A stretch of 15,235 bases of DNA from an uncultured Selenomonadaceae bacterium (lineage in GTDB: Bacteria > Bacillota > Negativicutes > Selenomonadales > Selenomonadaceae). Positions 1 through 7,047 of the stretch are shown in pieces (the stretch's first letter is position 1; the number at the start of each line of letters is the position of its first letter). A model generated the notes under the pieces. It saw nothing but the letters and a program-made list of their open reading frames with translations. It had not been told where the DNA came from and did not search any database. The stretch spans positions 1 through 15,235 of the forward strand of contig CAJORE010000285.1 of the NCBI GenBank assembly GCA_905236595.1, in the 5' to 3' direction. Made by a program: the position numbers and the translations under genes.

Positions 1-1
1 T

Positions 2-214
2 CCGGGCGTCAACGAACTTGTCGAAGACGGCATAAGCGGGATTCTGTGTGAAGACGGCGCCGCAAATTTGGCCGAAGCCATGGCAAAATTGATGAGTAAT
101 GCCGGTTTGCGCTCACAAATGGGGCAAGCCGCCAAGTCAGCCATGACCAAATACGCTCCCGCCAACATTTGGAATGAATGGGAAAATTTGTTAGAAGAAG
201 TGTTGCGTAAATGA
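2..214 (+). CDS. Glycosyltransferase family 4, C-terminal fragment (cut by window edge)
   Basis: This is the last 70 codons of a gene that begins before the window, ending at TGA 212-214. It reads PGVNELVEDG, then an E-rich helix, then AAKSAMTKYAP and WENLLEEVLRK. This is the usual end of a GT-B fold, GT4-type retaining transferase: the G.NE.V..G..G.L segment follows the nucleotide-sugar EX7E loop, which would lie just upstream and is not visible. It aligns well with the end of the next gene (shared NE, G..G.L, LR, G.AA..AM, W..WENL), so the two are tandem paralogues. Presumed role: addition of one sugar to the lipid-linked glycan at the inner face of the membrane. Donor and acceptor cannot be told. 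Confidence 0.8.
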   Translation, partial: PGVNELVEDGISGILCEDGAANLAEAMAKLMSNAGLRSQMGQAAKSAMTKYAPANIWNEWENLLEEVLRK

Positions 215-250
215 GTTCACGCCGAAGCCGCGTAATTTTTTGGCGGGCTT

Positions 251-1477
251 ATGAAAAGAGGGGAGGTGGCAACCATAATCAAGAAAATAATGTTCGTTGA
301 CGAGCGCAAGGTCGTAAATTACTCCGGCGGCGCCGAAAAAGTCATCTGTGAATTTGCCAACGAATTCACACGACGCGGTTTTAATATCAGCATAGTTTGC
401 ATGGACGAAAAGTTGGGGTTGCCTTTCCACCCATTGAATGAAAACGTGCATTTCGTAAACCTGTGCTACGATTACGGCAAACCCTTCGGTGGCATCAAAT
501 GGTTGGCAAAAAAATTTCAGCGCGAAGTCATGCGCGGCTTGGGCGGCAAAAATTTCGTCATCGCCGGCAAGCACTATCAGGATCCGAAGAAACAGTATTT
601 CTTCAGCGAATTTGTACAACGCCTTACCAAATGCGTTGACGATTTAACGCCGGATTTAATCATATCCGTCAGCGAGGATTCGGCATACATAGCGCAAGTT
701 GCCGCGCCACGCATCCCGATTATTGCAATGTGCCACAGCGATCCGATTGATTTTGCCGATCAGTTTACCGATGTCCACCGCCGCGCATGGCAAAACGCCA
801 AGTACGTCCAAGTGTTGCAACCGCGTTTCGTGCAAAGTCTGTCCGACTTGGGCATCTCGGGCAACGTTGTCGTCATTCCCAATGCCGTAGAGCAGGTACC
901 CGATGCCGATATTGTGAATCTCAGCGTTTGCCGCAAGCGGATAATCACCGCCGGACGTTTGGAAGGCGCCACCAAGCGGCAACACATTCTGCTTGAAGCT
1001 TTTGCACAAATTGCCAAACGATTCCCGGACTGGCAATTAGACATATATGGCGCAGCCGATAACCTCCGCTATCAAAAACGTCTCTTGTCCATGGTTAAAA
1101 AACTGAACTTGGAAAATAAGGTGCGCTTTTTCGATGTCACCGAAAACTTTTTGGGAGTACTTAAGGATTACGACATTTTTGCCTTCCCAAGTCGCCGCGA
1201 GGGTTTTGGATTGGCATTGGCAGAAGCAATGAGTGCCGGTCTGCCCGTTGTTGCCTGCCGCGAATGTTACCCGGAAGGCAACAACGAATTTATTCGTAAC
1301 GGCGAAACCGGCCTGTTATCCACCGATTCCCCTTACGATTTTGCCGAAAAAATAATGCTCCTTATAAGCGACGCTCCCTTGCGGCAAAAAATCGGCAGCG
1401 CGGCTCACGAAGCAATGAAAGTTTATGACGGTGTCACCGTTTGGGATAAATGGGAGAATCTCATTGACAGCATATAA
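251..1477 (+). CDS. Glycosyltransferase family 4 (GT-B fold)
   Basis: A 408-codon reading frame encoding a GT4-like sugar transferase. The N-terminal half has the acceptor-side pattern FVDERKVVNYSGGAEKVI, where the glycine-rich loop contacts the donor. The C-terminal half has VVVIPNAVE, IITAGRLEGATKRQH, and the EX7E motif: E317 and E325 in SRREGFGLALAEAMSAGLPVV. Length is typical of the family. The start is uncertain. ATG 251 gives the longest product but has only a weak ribosome site. A strong one (GGAGGT, 262-267) lies inside the frame and points to ATA 275 or ATC 278; a product from ATC would begin MKKIMFVDE, as many relatives do. ATG 290 is 22 bases beyond that site. The 3' end overlaps the next gene by 14 bases if that gene starts at TTG 1464, suggesting translational coupling. 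Sugar specificity is unknown. Confidence 0.88.
   Translation: MKRGEVATIIKKIMFVDERKVVNYSGGAEKVICEFANEFTRRGFNISIVCMDEKLGLPFHPLNENVHFVNLCYDYGKPFGGIKWLAKKFQREVMRGLGGKNFVIAGKHYQDPKKQYFFSEFVQRLTKCVDDLTPDLIISVSEDSAYIAQVAAPRIPIIAMCHSDPIDFADQFTDVHRRAWQNAKYVQVLQPRFVQSLSDLGISGNVVVIPNAVEQVPDADIVNLSVCRKRIITAGRLEGATKRQHILLEAFAQIAKRFPDWQLDIYGAADNLRYQKRLLSMVKKLNLENKVRFFDVTENFLGVLKDYDIFAFPSRREGFGLALAEAMSAGLPVVACRECYPEGNNEFIRNGETGLLSTDSPYDFAEKIMLLISDAPLRQKIGSAAHEAMKVYDGVTVWDKWENLIDSI
262..267 (+). promoter_or_regulatory. Strong Shine-Dalgarno sequence inside the annotated 5' end of the GT4 gene
   Basis: GGAGGT lies 7 bases before ATA 275, 10 before ATC 278 and 22 before ATG 290, all in the frame of the GT4 gene. 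It is the best ribosome site near this gene, and no ATG, GTG or TTG lies at a normal distance downstream of it. GTG 266 overlaps it. It therefore argues for a non-standard start codon or a base change in the start codon. Confidence 0.5.
1452..1456 (+). promoter_or_regulatory. Ribosome binding site deciding the TTG 1464 start
   Basis: GGGAG with a 7-base spacer to TTG 1464. This is the only start candidate in this frame with a good ribosome site. ATG 1425 and GTG 1431 have none and would enlarge the overlap with the upstream gene. Confidence 0.6.
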
Positions 1478-2441
1478 TGACGGGTCAACCTCAACCATTG
1501 GCGCGGCGTACGAATTATCACAAAAACACAGAATATTGATATTGGACGGCGGCTTTAGTTTCAGCATTTGTCCCAATATCACGGTGCGCCACATCTACCG
1601 CCGTCGCAACAAAATCGAACGCCTTTTCTTCAAGTTGTCGGAGCATATATCGGCAATCGACGAAAATATTTGGTATGGAGACTGGCGCGACCGTATCGGC
1701 GAATACGACACGGTGATAATTTATGACGGCATAAGAAGCCCGTCCCTCATAAAGTACATTCGCCGCCGAAACCAAAGAGCGCGGATTATCATTTACTACT
1801 ACAATACCTTTACCGATAAGGATCGCAATGCGCCGCATCGTTATCGCGATCTTGGCGTCGAACTCTATACTTTTGACTCCGTCGCCGCACAAAAATACAA
1901 CATGAATTTTAAGCCGTACTTCTATGAACATGAACAGGAAGCGACCATAGCCTTAAACAAACATTTACCCATAGAATACGATGCACTTTTCTTCGGATCG
2001 GATAAAGGCCGTCTTGGCAAAGTACTGGAACTGAAAAAAATGCTGAACACCGTCGGCTTGACAACCAAGATTTCCGTGTACGCCAACAAAAGAAAACATT
2101 ATTCCGACCAAGAAAAACAGTTCTTGGTGAAAGGTTGGGCGGATTATTCTGCCATCGCCGAAGCAACAAGCAGATCTCGCGCCATCATTGATATAGTCGC
2201 CAAGGGGCAAGCCGGTCTTACATTGCGTCCAATGGAAGCGCTCTTTATGCGTAAGAAACTCATTACCGACAATACGGCAATCGTTAATTACGACTTGTAT
2301 GCCAAAGACAACGTTTTCATACTCGGCCAAGACGATCCGGGACGTTTGAAAAGTTTTGTTACGTCACCATACATACCCGTTCGCGAGGCGATTTTGAACA
2401 ATTATCGTCAGGAAACATGGCTTGAAGGATTTTTCCGTTGA
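1464..2441 (+). CDS. Putative glycosyltransferase of unassigned family (lipopolysaccharide/capsule type)
   Basis: A 325-residue protein if started at TTG 1464. It resembles, from memory, the poorly characterised lipopolysaccharide or capsule biosynthesis proteins found in glycan loci. Visible blocks are RILILDGG near the N-terminus, YDTVIIYDGIRS, a central YYYNTF, YDALFFGSDKGR (compare FxGxDKGR in CgeB-like GT-B proteins), then GWADYSAIAEATSRSRAIIDIV and GQAGLTLRPMEALFMRKKLIT. The last block looks like the donor-binding half of a GT-B fold, with the glutamate of PMEAL in the place of the usual acidic residue. No signal peptide or membrane segment is seen. The gene overlaps the upstream GT4 by 14 bases and its TGA overlaps ATG 2441. 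Role as a sugar transferase is inferred from the blocks and the context; sugar and linkage are unknown. Confidence 0.7.
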   Translation: MTAYNDGSTSTIGAAYELSQKHRILILDGGFSFSICPNITVRHIYRRRNKIERLFFKLSEHISAIDENIWYGDWRDRIGEYDTVIIYDGIRSPSLIKYIRRRNQRARIIIYYYNTFTDKDRNAPHRYRDLGVELYTFDSVAAQKYNMNFKPYFYEHEQEATIALNKHLPIEYDALFFGSDKGRLGKVLELKKMLNTVGLTTKISVYANKRKHYSDQEKQFLVKGWADYSAIAEATSRSRAIIDIVAKGQAGLTLRPMEALFMRKKLITDNTAIVNYDLYAKDNVFILGQDDPGRLKSFVTSPYIPVREAILNNYRQETWLEGFFR

Positions 2442-2602
2442 TGACGCATTACAAGCTGACGTTGGCGACGCATCTTCATTGCGGCAACCGTCTGTCACTT
2501 CTGACTGCCGCCGGTTATTCTCAAACGATTGGCTCCGGTATGCACACACGGCGGTTGCCCTTGGAGACAGCACTTAGCACCGAACAGTTGACAAGTCAAT
2601 AA
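2441..2602 (+). CDS. Doubtful small ORF, 53 codons
   Basis: An open frame that starts at ATG 2441 in a TGATG overlap with the end of the upstream gene and stops at TAA 2600. The product would begin MTHYKLTLATHLHCGN and match nothing I recognise; it has no clear membrane segment or motif. Its last codons contain the -35 box of the promoter at 2588, so the 3' end is explained by regulation rather than by protein. An 8-bp inverted repeat (GGCAACCG 2483-2490, CGGTTGCC 2552-2559) lies within it. It could be a coupled small protein, a decayed gene, or simply an untranslated gap that happens to be open. Confidence 0.25.
   Translation: MTHYKLTLATHLHCGNRLSLLTAAGYSQTIGSGMHTRRLPLETALSTEQLTSQ
2588..2599 (+). 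promoter_or_regulatory. Palindrome overlapping the -35 box (possible operator)
   Basis: TTGAC-AA-GTCAA is a 5+5 inverted repeat with a 2-base centre. It covers the whole -35 hexamer at 2588-2593 and runs into the spacer. A repressor bound here would block RNA polymerase. No regulator gene lies in the window and a half-site this short can occur by chance. Confidence 0.3.
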
Positions 2603-2616
2603 GCTTTTATTAGAAT
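2588..2616 (+). promoter_or_regulatory. Sigma70-type promoter for the GT2-GtrA-WbaP group
   Basis: TTGACA (2588-2593), a spacer of exactly 17 bases, then TAGAAT (2611-2616). This is a perfect -35 and a 5-of-6 match to TATAAT. Transcription would begin near 2623, giving a leader of about 60 bases that contains T8 (2639-2646) and the AAAGGA ribosome site before ATG 2682. It lies in the largest gap of the window, about 240 bases, directly before the GT2 gene. It probably starts a second transcription unit within the locus. Confidence 0.75.
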
Positions 2617-2681
2617 AGGGACGTGTTGCGCGTTCCTGTTTTTTTTGCGGCAACGGCAACGACAATTATGAAAGGACGGCG

Positions 2682-3557
2682 ATGTTCTTGCGTATCGGTT
2701 TGGTTATTCTTACGCTTGACGCCGGCAAAGACTTCGCCGCTTTGCTCAAAGCCGTTAATGACAACGGAAATTTTTTTTGCCGCAAAATTGTCGTTGATTC
2801 TTCTTCAACGGATGGCACACCTGCTCTTGCCAAAGCAGCAGGCTTTGATGTTTTGTCAATAACGCGCAGTGAATTTAATCACGGCGGGACGCGCCGTTTT
2901 GCTGCGGAAATATTACGCGAGCATACCGACGTCATAGTTTTCTTGACGCAAGACGTAGTTATCGACAAAGTCAACTGTTTTGCCGAACTCGTCAAGCCTT
3001 TCGCCGACGAGCAAGTCGGCATGACTTACGGACGGCAGTTGCCGCGAACGGATGCTACGCCGCTGGCGGCTCTCTTGCGCGAGTTTAACTATCCCGCCGA
3101 AAGTTGCCGAAAAACATTGGCTGATAAAACTCGCTTGGGGCTAAAAACGCCATTTGCCTCCGACACCTTTGCCGCCTATCGGACAACGGCATTGTTTGAG
3201 GCGGGTAATTTTCCCCCACGGGTTTGTTGTTCCGAGGATATGTTTGTCGCAGGACAATTATTGCTCAGAAATTATGCCGTTGTTTATAATGCCAACGCCG
3301 TTGTCCGCCATTCCCACGAATTTAATTTGAAATCCGCTTGGCAACGTTATAAAAACATCGGTGCCTTTCACGCCGAACAAAAATGGTTGGCGCAAACTTT
3401 CGGCCGACCCGAAGGCGAAGGCTTGCGGCTCTTAAAAATGCAACTTTCGCGTGCGTGGGAGCGAGGCGGCCTAACGCTGGCCGCCAAGATAATCGCCGAC
3501 GATGCCTTAAAATTTATCGCTTACCGTGTCGGTAAAATCATGTATGAGGTTTCCTAA
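2682..3557 (+). CDS. Glycosyltransferase family 2, rhamnosyltransferase-like
   Basis: A 291-residue GT-A fold transferase. Visible motifs: IGLVILTLDAGKDF at the N-terminus, VVDSSSTDGT (residues 37-46) for the nucleotide, FNHGGTRR (65-72), and FLTQDVV (87-93) as the metal-site region replacing a plain DXD. CSEDMFVAGQLLLRN is the acidic catalytic-base region. The FNHGGTR block is typical of proteins annotated as rhamnosyltransferases in O-antigen loci, so dTDP-rhamnose is a reasonable but unproven donor. There is no membrane segment; it would act at the cytoplasmic face. ATG 2682 is preceded by AAAGGA and is the first gene after the promoter at 2588. The next gene follows after 14 bases. Confidence 0.85.
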   Translation: MFLRIGLVILTLDAGKDFAALLKAVNDNGNFFCRKIVVDSSSTDGTPALAKAAGFDVLSITRSEFNHGGTRRFAAEILREHTDVIVFLTQDVVIDKVNCFAELVKPFADEQVGMTYGRQLPRTDATPLAALLREFNYPAESCRKTLADKTRLGLKTPFASDTFAAYRTTALFEAGNFPPRVCCSEDMFVAGQLLLRNYAVVYNANAVVRHSHEFNLKSAWQRYKNIGAFHAEQKWLAQTFGRPEGEGLRLLKMQLSRAWERGGLTLAAKIIADDALKFIAYRVGKIMYEVS

Positions 3558-3558
3558 C

Positions 3559-3563
3559 GGAGG
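3559..3563 (+). promoter_or_regulatory. Ribosome binding site for the GtrA-like gene
   Basis: GGAGG, with 8 bases to TTG 3572. It supports TTG as the start; there is no ATG in frame nearby. Confidence 0.7.
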
Positions 3564-3571
3564 AAAGTTTT

Positions 3572-3967
3572 TTGCGCTTACAAAGAGGTTCGCGAATTGA
3601 CGAAGTTTTGCGTTTCGGTATTGTCGGCGGTGTCTGTTTTGTTGTCGATTTCGGCTTGTTGTACATATTGACCGACCGGGTTGGTCTGCACTATCTTTGG
3701 TCATCAGCCGTGTCTTTTACGGTCGCTGTCGCACTAAACTATTGGTTGTGTCTTCGTTTTGTTTTTTTTAACGTCGGCAGACAAACCTTACGACAGGCTA
3801 TATTGTTTGTCGCTACAAGCGCCGTCGGATTGTTGCTCAACCAATTTTCCCTGTGGTTGCTGGTCAATTTCTTCGCTCTGCATTATCTTGTCGGCAAAAT
3901 CGTTGCTACCGCTGTCGTCACAATATGGAATTACGTCACAAAGCGCCGCGCTGTCCGAGGGTTATAA
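3572..3967 (+). CDS. GtrA-like membrane protein
   Basis: A 131-residue, very hydrophobic protein with about four membrane helices (near residues 13-33, 40-62, 75-97 and 101-121). It has the GtrA/DPMS pattern: FGIVGGVCFVVDFGLLYIL at the start, a central ALNYWLCLRFVF (NY...R.VF) and a final WNYVTKRRAV. Length matches the family, which usually has 120-150 residues. GtrA proteins are thought to flip polyprenyl-phosphate sugars across the membrane or to anchor a partner transferase. Here it sits between a GT2 and the WbaP-like gene rather than in a gtrABC group, so the partner may be the GT2 upstream. It starts at TTG with a strong ribosome site, and its stop lies 4 bases before the next ATG. Confidence 0.87.
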   Translation: MRLQRGSRIDEVLRFGIVGGVCFVVDFGLLYILTDRVGLHYLWSSAVSFTVAVALNYWLCLRFVFFNVGRQTLRQAILFVATSAVGLLLNQFSLWLLVNFFALHYLVGKIVATAVVTIWNYVTKRRAVRGL

Positions 3968-3971
3968 GGTC

Positions 3972-5408
3972 ATGATCGACAAAATATCATGGCGGCAAAA
4001 ACATGCGCACAATATCTTGCCGATTTTGTTGTGCTTGGCAGACTATGTTGCCGTCGTCGCCGCCGAATTATTAAGCTATAACCTACGGAAATATTGGTTG
4101 CCCATCGCCGTGCCAAGTTTCCACATATCGGAAATTTACTTGTTTGTAATAGTGCCGACAATTTTCCTGTGCTTTTTGCACATGGCCGGTACCCATAAAC
4201 AAAGCATACCGGCCTGGCGGCTTTTGCAAAGTGTTTTTTATGCTTGCGCATACGCCGTGGTATTGATTTGCGTATTGATGTACTTTGCCAAAGTGTCCGA
4301 AGTGGTGAGCCGCTTATTTGTGAGCATGACGTGGTGCTTTAGTTTCCTGTTTATTCTCTTTATGCGTTGCGGCTTGCGGAAAATTTTATGCCATGTGCGT
4401 GTTCTTAAAGCGCCGGTGTTGTTCGTCGGTGCAGGCATGACCGCCGAACTTGTTGTTGATGCCTTTAACCGCAACCCCGCTTTCGGCTTTTCCGTAATCG
4501 GCTTTGTCGATGACCACCCCAAGCAGGAAAGTCTCGCCGAAAAATATAAAATTTTGGGGGGCTTTGCCGACGTCGAAAAAATTATCCGGGAAACCGGCGC
4601 CCCTTACGTCATAATAACCGCACCGGGACTTTCGCCGTTTGAGCAAGTTGACTTGGTAAACCGTATTCAACCGCTTGTAAAAAGCGTTTCCTTCGTCCCC
4701 GATTTTATGGGAGCGCCCGTAAATACCATGGACATCGAGACTCTTTTTGACGAACGCCTTATTTTTCTCAAGATTCGCAACAACTTGGCGGAACGACAAA
4801 ACCGTGTGCTAAAACGCATATTCGATTTAATTTGCTCATTGGTCGGGCTCGTCTTCGTTTTGCCCGCCTGTATCGTCATCGGCATACTCATAAAAATCGA
4901 CAGTCCCGGCGCAATTTTTTACACACATCGGCGCATCGGCCAAAACGGTCGCGAGTTTGACTGTTGCAAATTTCGCTCCATGTATGAAAACAGCGAGGAG
5001 ATTCTCCAAAAATACCTTGCTCTCAATCCAAAAGCCCGGGAAGAATGGCAAAAATTTGCCAAGCTTAAAGACGACCCCCGCGTGACAAAAATCGGCTCAT
5101 TCCTGCGTCGATACAGTTTGGACGAGTTACCGCAGGTCTTTAATGTCATAAAAGGCGACATGAGCCTCGTGGGGCCGCGGCCATATTTGCCGCGCGAAAA
5201 AGAAGCCATGGACAAATACCACGACATAATAACCGTCACCGTACCGGGCATTACGGGTTTGTGGCAAACAAGCGGCCGCAGCGAAGTGTCTTTCAAGGAA
5301 CGATTGCGTATGGATGCCTGGTATGTGCGAAACTGGTCGGTATGGCTCGATATGATTTATTTGCTCAAAACATTTGCCGTGGTAATGCGCGGTAAAGGAG
5401 CTTACTGA
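3972..5408 (+). CDS. wbaP: WbaP-like polyprenyl-phosphate sugar-1-phosphate transferase
   Basis: A 478-residue bitopic or polytopic enzyme that moves a sugar-1-phosphate from a UDP-sugar to undecaprenyl phosphate, the first step of glycan assembly. About four N-terminal helices (residues 14-135) are followed by a nucleotide-binding-like domain (APVLFVGAGMTAELV, then GFSVIGFVDDHPK) and by the catalytic domain from about residue 280. The latter has LKRIFDLICSLVGLV (re-entrant helix), KIDSPGAIFYTHRRIG, FDCCKFRSMY, DELPQ (384-388) and VGPRP (400-404). The size and three-part layout fit WbaP and related enzymes; galactose-1-phosphate is the classical substrate, but the specificity cannot be read here. 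The chosen ATG 3972 has GAGGG (3957-3961) 10 bases upstream; an open frame continues further upstream but overlaps the GtrA gene. Confidence 0.9.
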   Translation: MIDKISWRQKHAHNILPILLCLADYVAVVAAELLSYNLRKYWLPIAVPSFHISEIYLFVIVPTIFLCFLHMAGTHKQSIPAWRLLQSVFYACAYAVVLICVLMYFAKVSEVVSRLFVSMTWCFSFLFILFMRCGLRKILCHVRVLKAPVLFVGAGMTAELVVDAFNRNPAFGFSVIGFVDDHPKQESLAEKYKILGGFADVEKIIRETGAPYVIITAPGLSPFEQVDLVNRIQPLVKSVSFVPDFMGAPVNTMDIETLFDERLIFLKIRNNLAERQNRVLKRIFDLICSLVGLVFVLPACIVIGILIKIDSPGAIFYTHRRIGQNGREFDCCKFRSMYENSEEILQKYLALNPKAREEWQKFAKLKDDPRVTKIGSFLRRYSLDELPQVFNVIKGDMSLVGPRPYLPREKEAMDKYHDIITVTVPGITGLWQTSGRSEVSFKERLRMDAWYVRNWSVWLDMIYLLKTFAVVMRGKGAY

Positions 5409-5438
5409 AATTGTAAACGGATCTTAATAAAAATTATC

Positions 5439-7007
5439 ATGAAGAAAATTGTTATCATAGGTGCCGGCCCTGCCGGTCTTACCGCCGCTTACGAACTTTC
5501 GCAAACAAAAACGTACGACATAACCGTTTTGGAAGAAACCGATACCTTAGGCGGCATTTCCCGAACGGTGAACTATAAGGGCAACCGTATGGACATGGGG
5601 GGGCACCGCTTTTTCTCAAAAAGCCGCGAGGTCAACGCTTGGTGGGAAAAAATGATGCCCACCGGCGGAAAACCCGCCGAAGATTACGTCGCGCTCGGCA
5701 AAAGTTGCACAACGAAAGACGGCGGTCCCGATCCGGCCAAAACCGATCGCGTCATGCTCATGCGCAACCGTTTGTCGCGCATATTTTTTAAGGGTAAATT
5801 TTTTGACTATCCCATTTCGATGAAGTGGACAACCTTGAAAAACATGGGCTTATTAACTACCGTCGAAGTCGGCTTCAGCTACCTGCACAGCATGATTTTC
5901 AAACGGCCGGAAAATTCTCTTGAGGACTTTTACATAAACAGGTTTGGCAAAAAGCTGTACTCCATGTTCTTTGAAAGTTACACCGAAAATTTATGGGGCA
6001 GGCACCCCCGGAGCATTTCCCCCGAATGGGGCGCCCAACGCGTCAAGGGCTTATCGGTAGTGGCCATAATCAAAAATATGCTCACCCGGGCGTTTAACCT
6101 TTCGCCGCAAGAAGTGGAAACATCGCTTATTGAAGAATTTGCTTATCCCAAGTTAGGACCGGGTCAGCTTTGGGAAATAACCGCTGCCGAAGCCGAGAAA
6201 GCCGGCGTAAAAATCATCAAGAACGCCAAGGTCACAAAATTGAACAAAGACGGCGATAACGTTTTGACCGCCGTAAGCTACAGCGAAATGTCGGGCGCAA
6301 CAACGCCGCCACCGACGAAAACGTTGTCCGCCGATTTTGTCGTATCGTCCATGCCGTTGCGGGATTTGACGGCCGGCCTAAATGATGTGCCAAGTAATAT
6401 AGCCGAGATTGCCGCCGGTCTTCCTTATCGTGATTATATGACAGTCGGCGTCTTGGTTAAACGGTTGCAACTAAAAAACGAAACATCAATCAAAACCGTC
6501 GGCAACATACTGCCCGACAACTGGGTATACGTCCACGACAAACGCGTCAAAATGGGACGGTTTCAAGTCTATAACAACTGGTCGCCTTACATGGTGGCCG
6601 ATTTACAAAATACCGTTTGGCTCGGTTTGGAATACTTTTGCAACGAAGGTGACGGTATGTGGCAAATGAGTGATGATGCCTTTGCCAAAAATGCCATCGC
6701 CGAAATGGTCACCATCGGGCTTGTCGCTGCCTCCGATGATGTTGCCGATTGGCACGTCGAACGCGTGAAGAAAGCGTATCCCGCCTATTTTGACACCTAC
6801 GAGCACATCGACGATTTGCGCAATTACCTTGATACTATTCCCAATTTGTTCTGCATAGGCCGCAACGGACAACACCGTTACAACAACATTGATCATTCCA
6901 TGTGTACGGCCTTTGAAGCCGTCAAAAATATCACGGCGCAAGTGACGGACAAGAGCAATATTTGGAGCGTGAATACGGAAAAAACCTATCATGAAGGCGG
7001 TAAATAG
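5439..7007 (+). CDS. FAD-dependent oxidoreductase related to UDP-galactopyranose mutase
   Basis: A 522-residue soluble flavoprotein. It opens with the dinucleotide-binding motif [17 protein letters not shown], has an acidic end of the second strand ([10 protein letters not shown]), then [12 protein letters not shown] (51-62) and FFDYPISM. The block [18 protein letters not shown] with QRVKG following (R201), and the C-terminal [15 protein letters not shown] (474-488), resemble the matching regions of eukaryotic-type UDP-galactopyranose mutases. It belongs to the broad COG1232 group (protoporphyrinogen-oxidase-like) and is longer than classical bacterial Glf (about 370-400 residues). Its place after a WbaP-like gene suggests sugar isomerisation or oxidation, for example UDP-galactofuranose supply, but this is inference. 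ATG 5439 lies 30 bases after the previous stop with only a weak ribosome site. Confidence 0.72.
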   Translation: MKKIVIIGAGPAGLTAAYELSQTKTYDITVLEETDTLGGISRTVNYKGNRMDMGGHRFFSKSREVNAWWEKMMPTGGKPAEDYVALGKSCTTKDGGPDPAKTDRVMLMRNRLSRIFFKGKFFDYPISMKWTTLKNMGLLTTVEVGFSYLHSMIFKRPENSLEDFYINRFGKKLYSMFFESYTENLWGRHPRSISPEWGAQRVKGLSVVAIIKNMLTRAFNLSPQEVETSLIEEFAYPKLGPGQLWEITAAEAEKAGVKIIKNAKVTKLNKDGDNVLTAVSYSEMSGATTPPPTKTLSADFVVSSMPLRDLTAGLNDVPSNIAEIAAGLPYRDYMTVGVLVKRLQLKNETSIKTVGNILPDNWVYVHDKRVKMGRFQVYNNWSPYMVADLQNTVWLGLEYFCNEGDGMWQMSDDAFAKNAIAEMVTIGLVAASDDVADWHVERVKKAYPAYFDTYEHIDDLRNYLDTIPNLFCIGRNGQHRYNNIDHSMCTAFEAVKNITAQVTDKSNIWSVNTEKTYHEGGK

Positions 7008-7047
7008 ATTATTGGGGAATATCTGTTGCAGGTGGTGAGTTAGGTTC

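Noticed and set aside
220..245. Weak hairpin between the first two genes (CGCCGAA with TTTGGCG) as a terminator.
   Set aside because: It needs a G-T pair, has a 12-base loop and no T-run after it.
1464..1478. TTGACA followed by a perfect TATAAT (1473-1478) as a promoter.
   Set aside because: The two boxes are only 3 bases apart, no -35 lies at a normal distance before TATAAT, and the sequence is explained by codons at the end of the GT4 gene and the start of the next one.
2107..2128. 8-bp hairpin ACCAAGAA-6-TTCTTGGT in the second transferase gene.
   Set aside because: Chance-level stem length, coding, no related feature nearby.
2623..2862. Frame starting at 2623 over the leader and 5' end of the GT2 gene.
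   Set aside because: It lies in the promoter leader and in a shifted frame of the well-supported GT2 gene, and its translation has no motif.
3465..3485. GGCGGCC-7-GGCCGCC hairpin near the end of the GT2 gene as a terminator.
   Set aside because: It is coding and followed by AAGATAATC, not a T-run; stems of 7 bp are expected by chance.
4184..4214. 8-bp inverted repeat (GGCCGGTA, TACCGGCC) in the WbaP gene.
   Set aside because: Loop of 15 bases; several such stems are expected by chance in this length.
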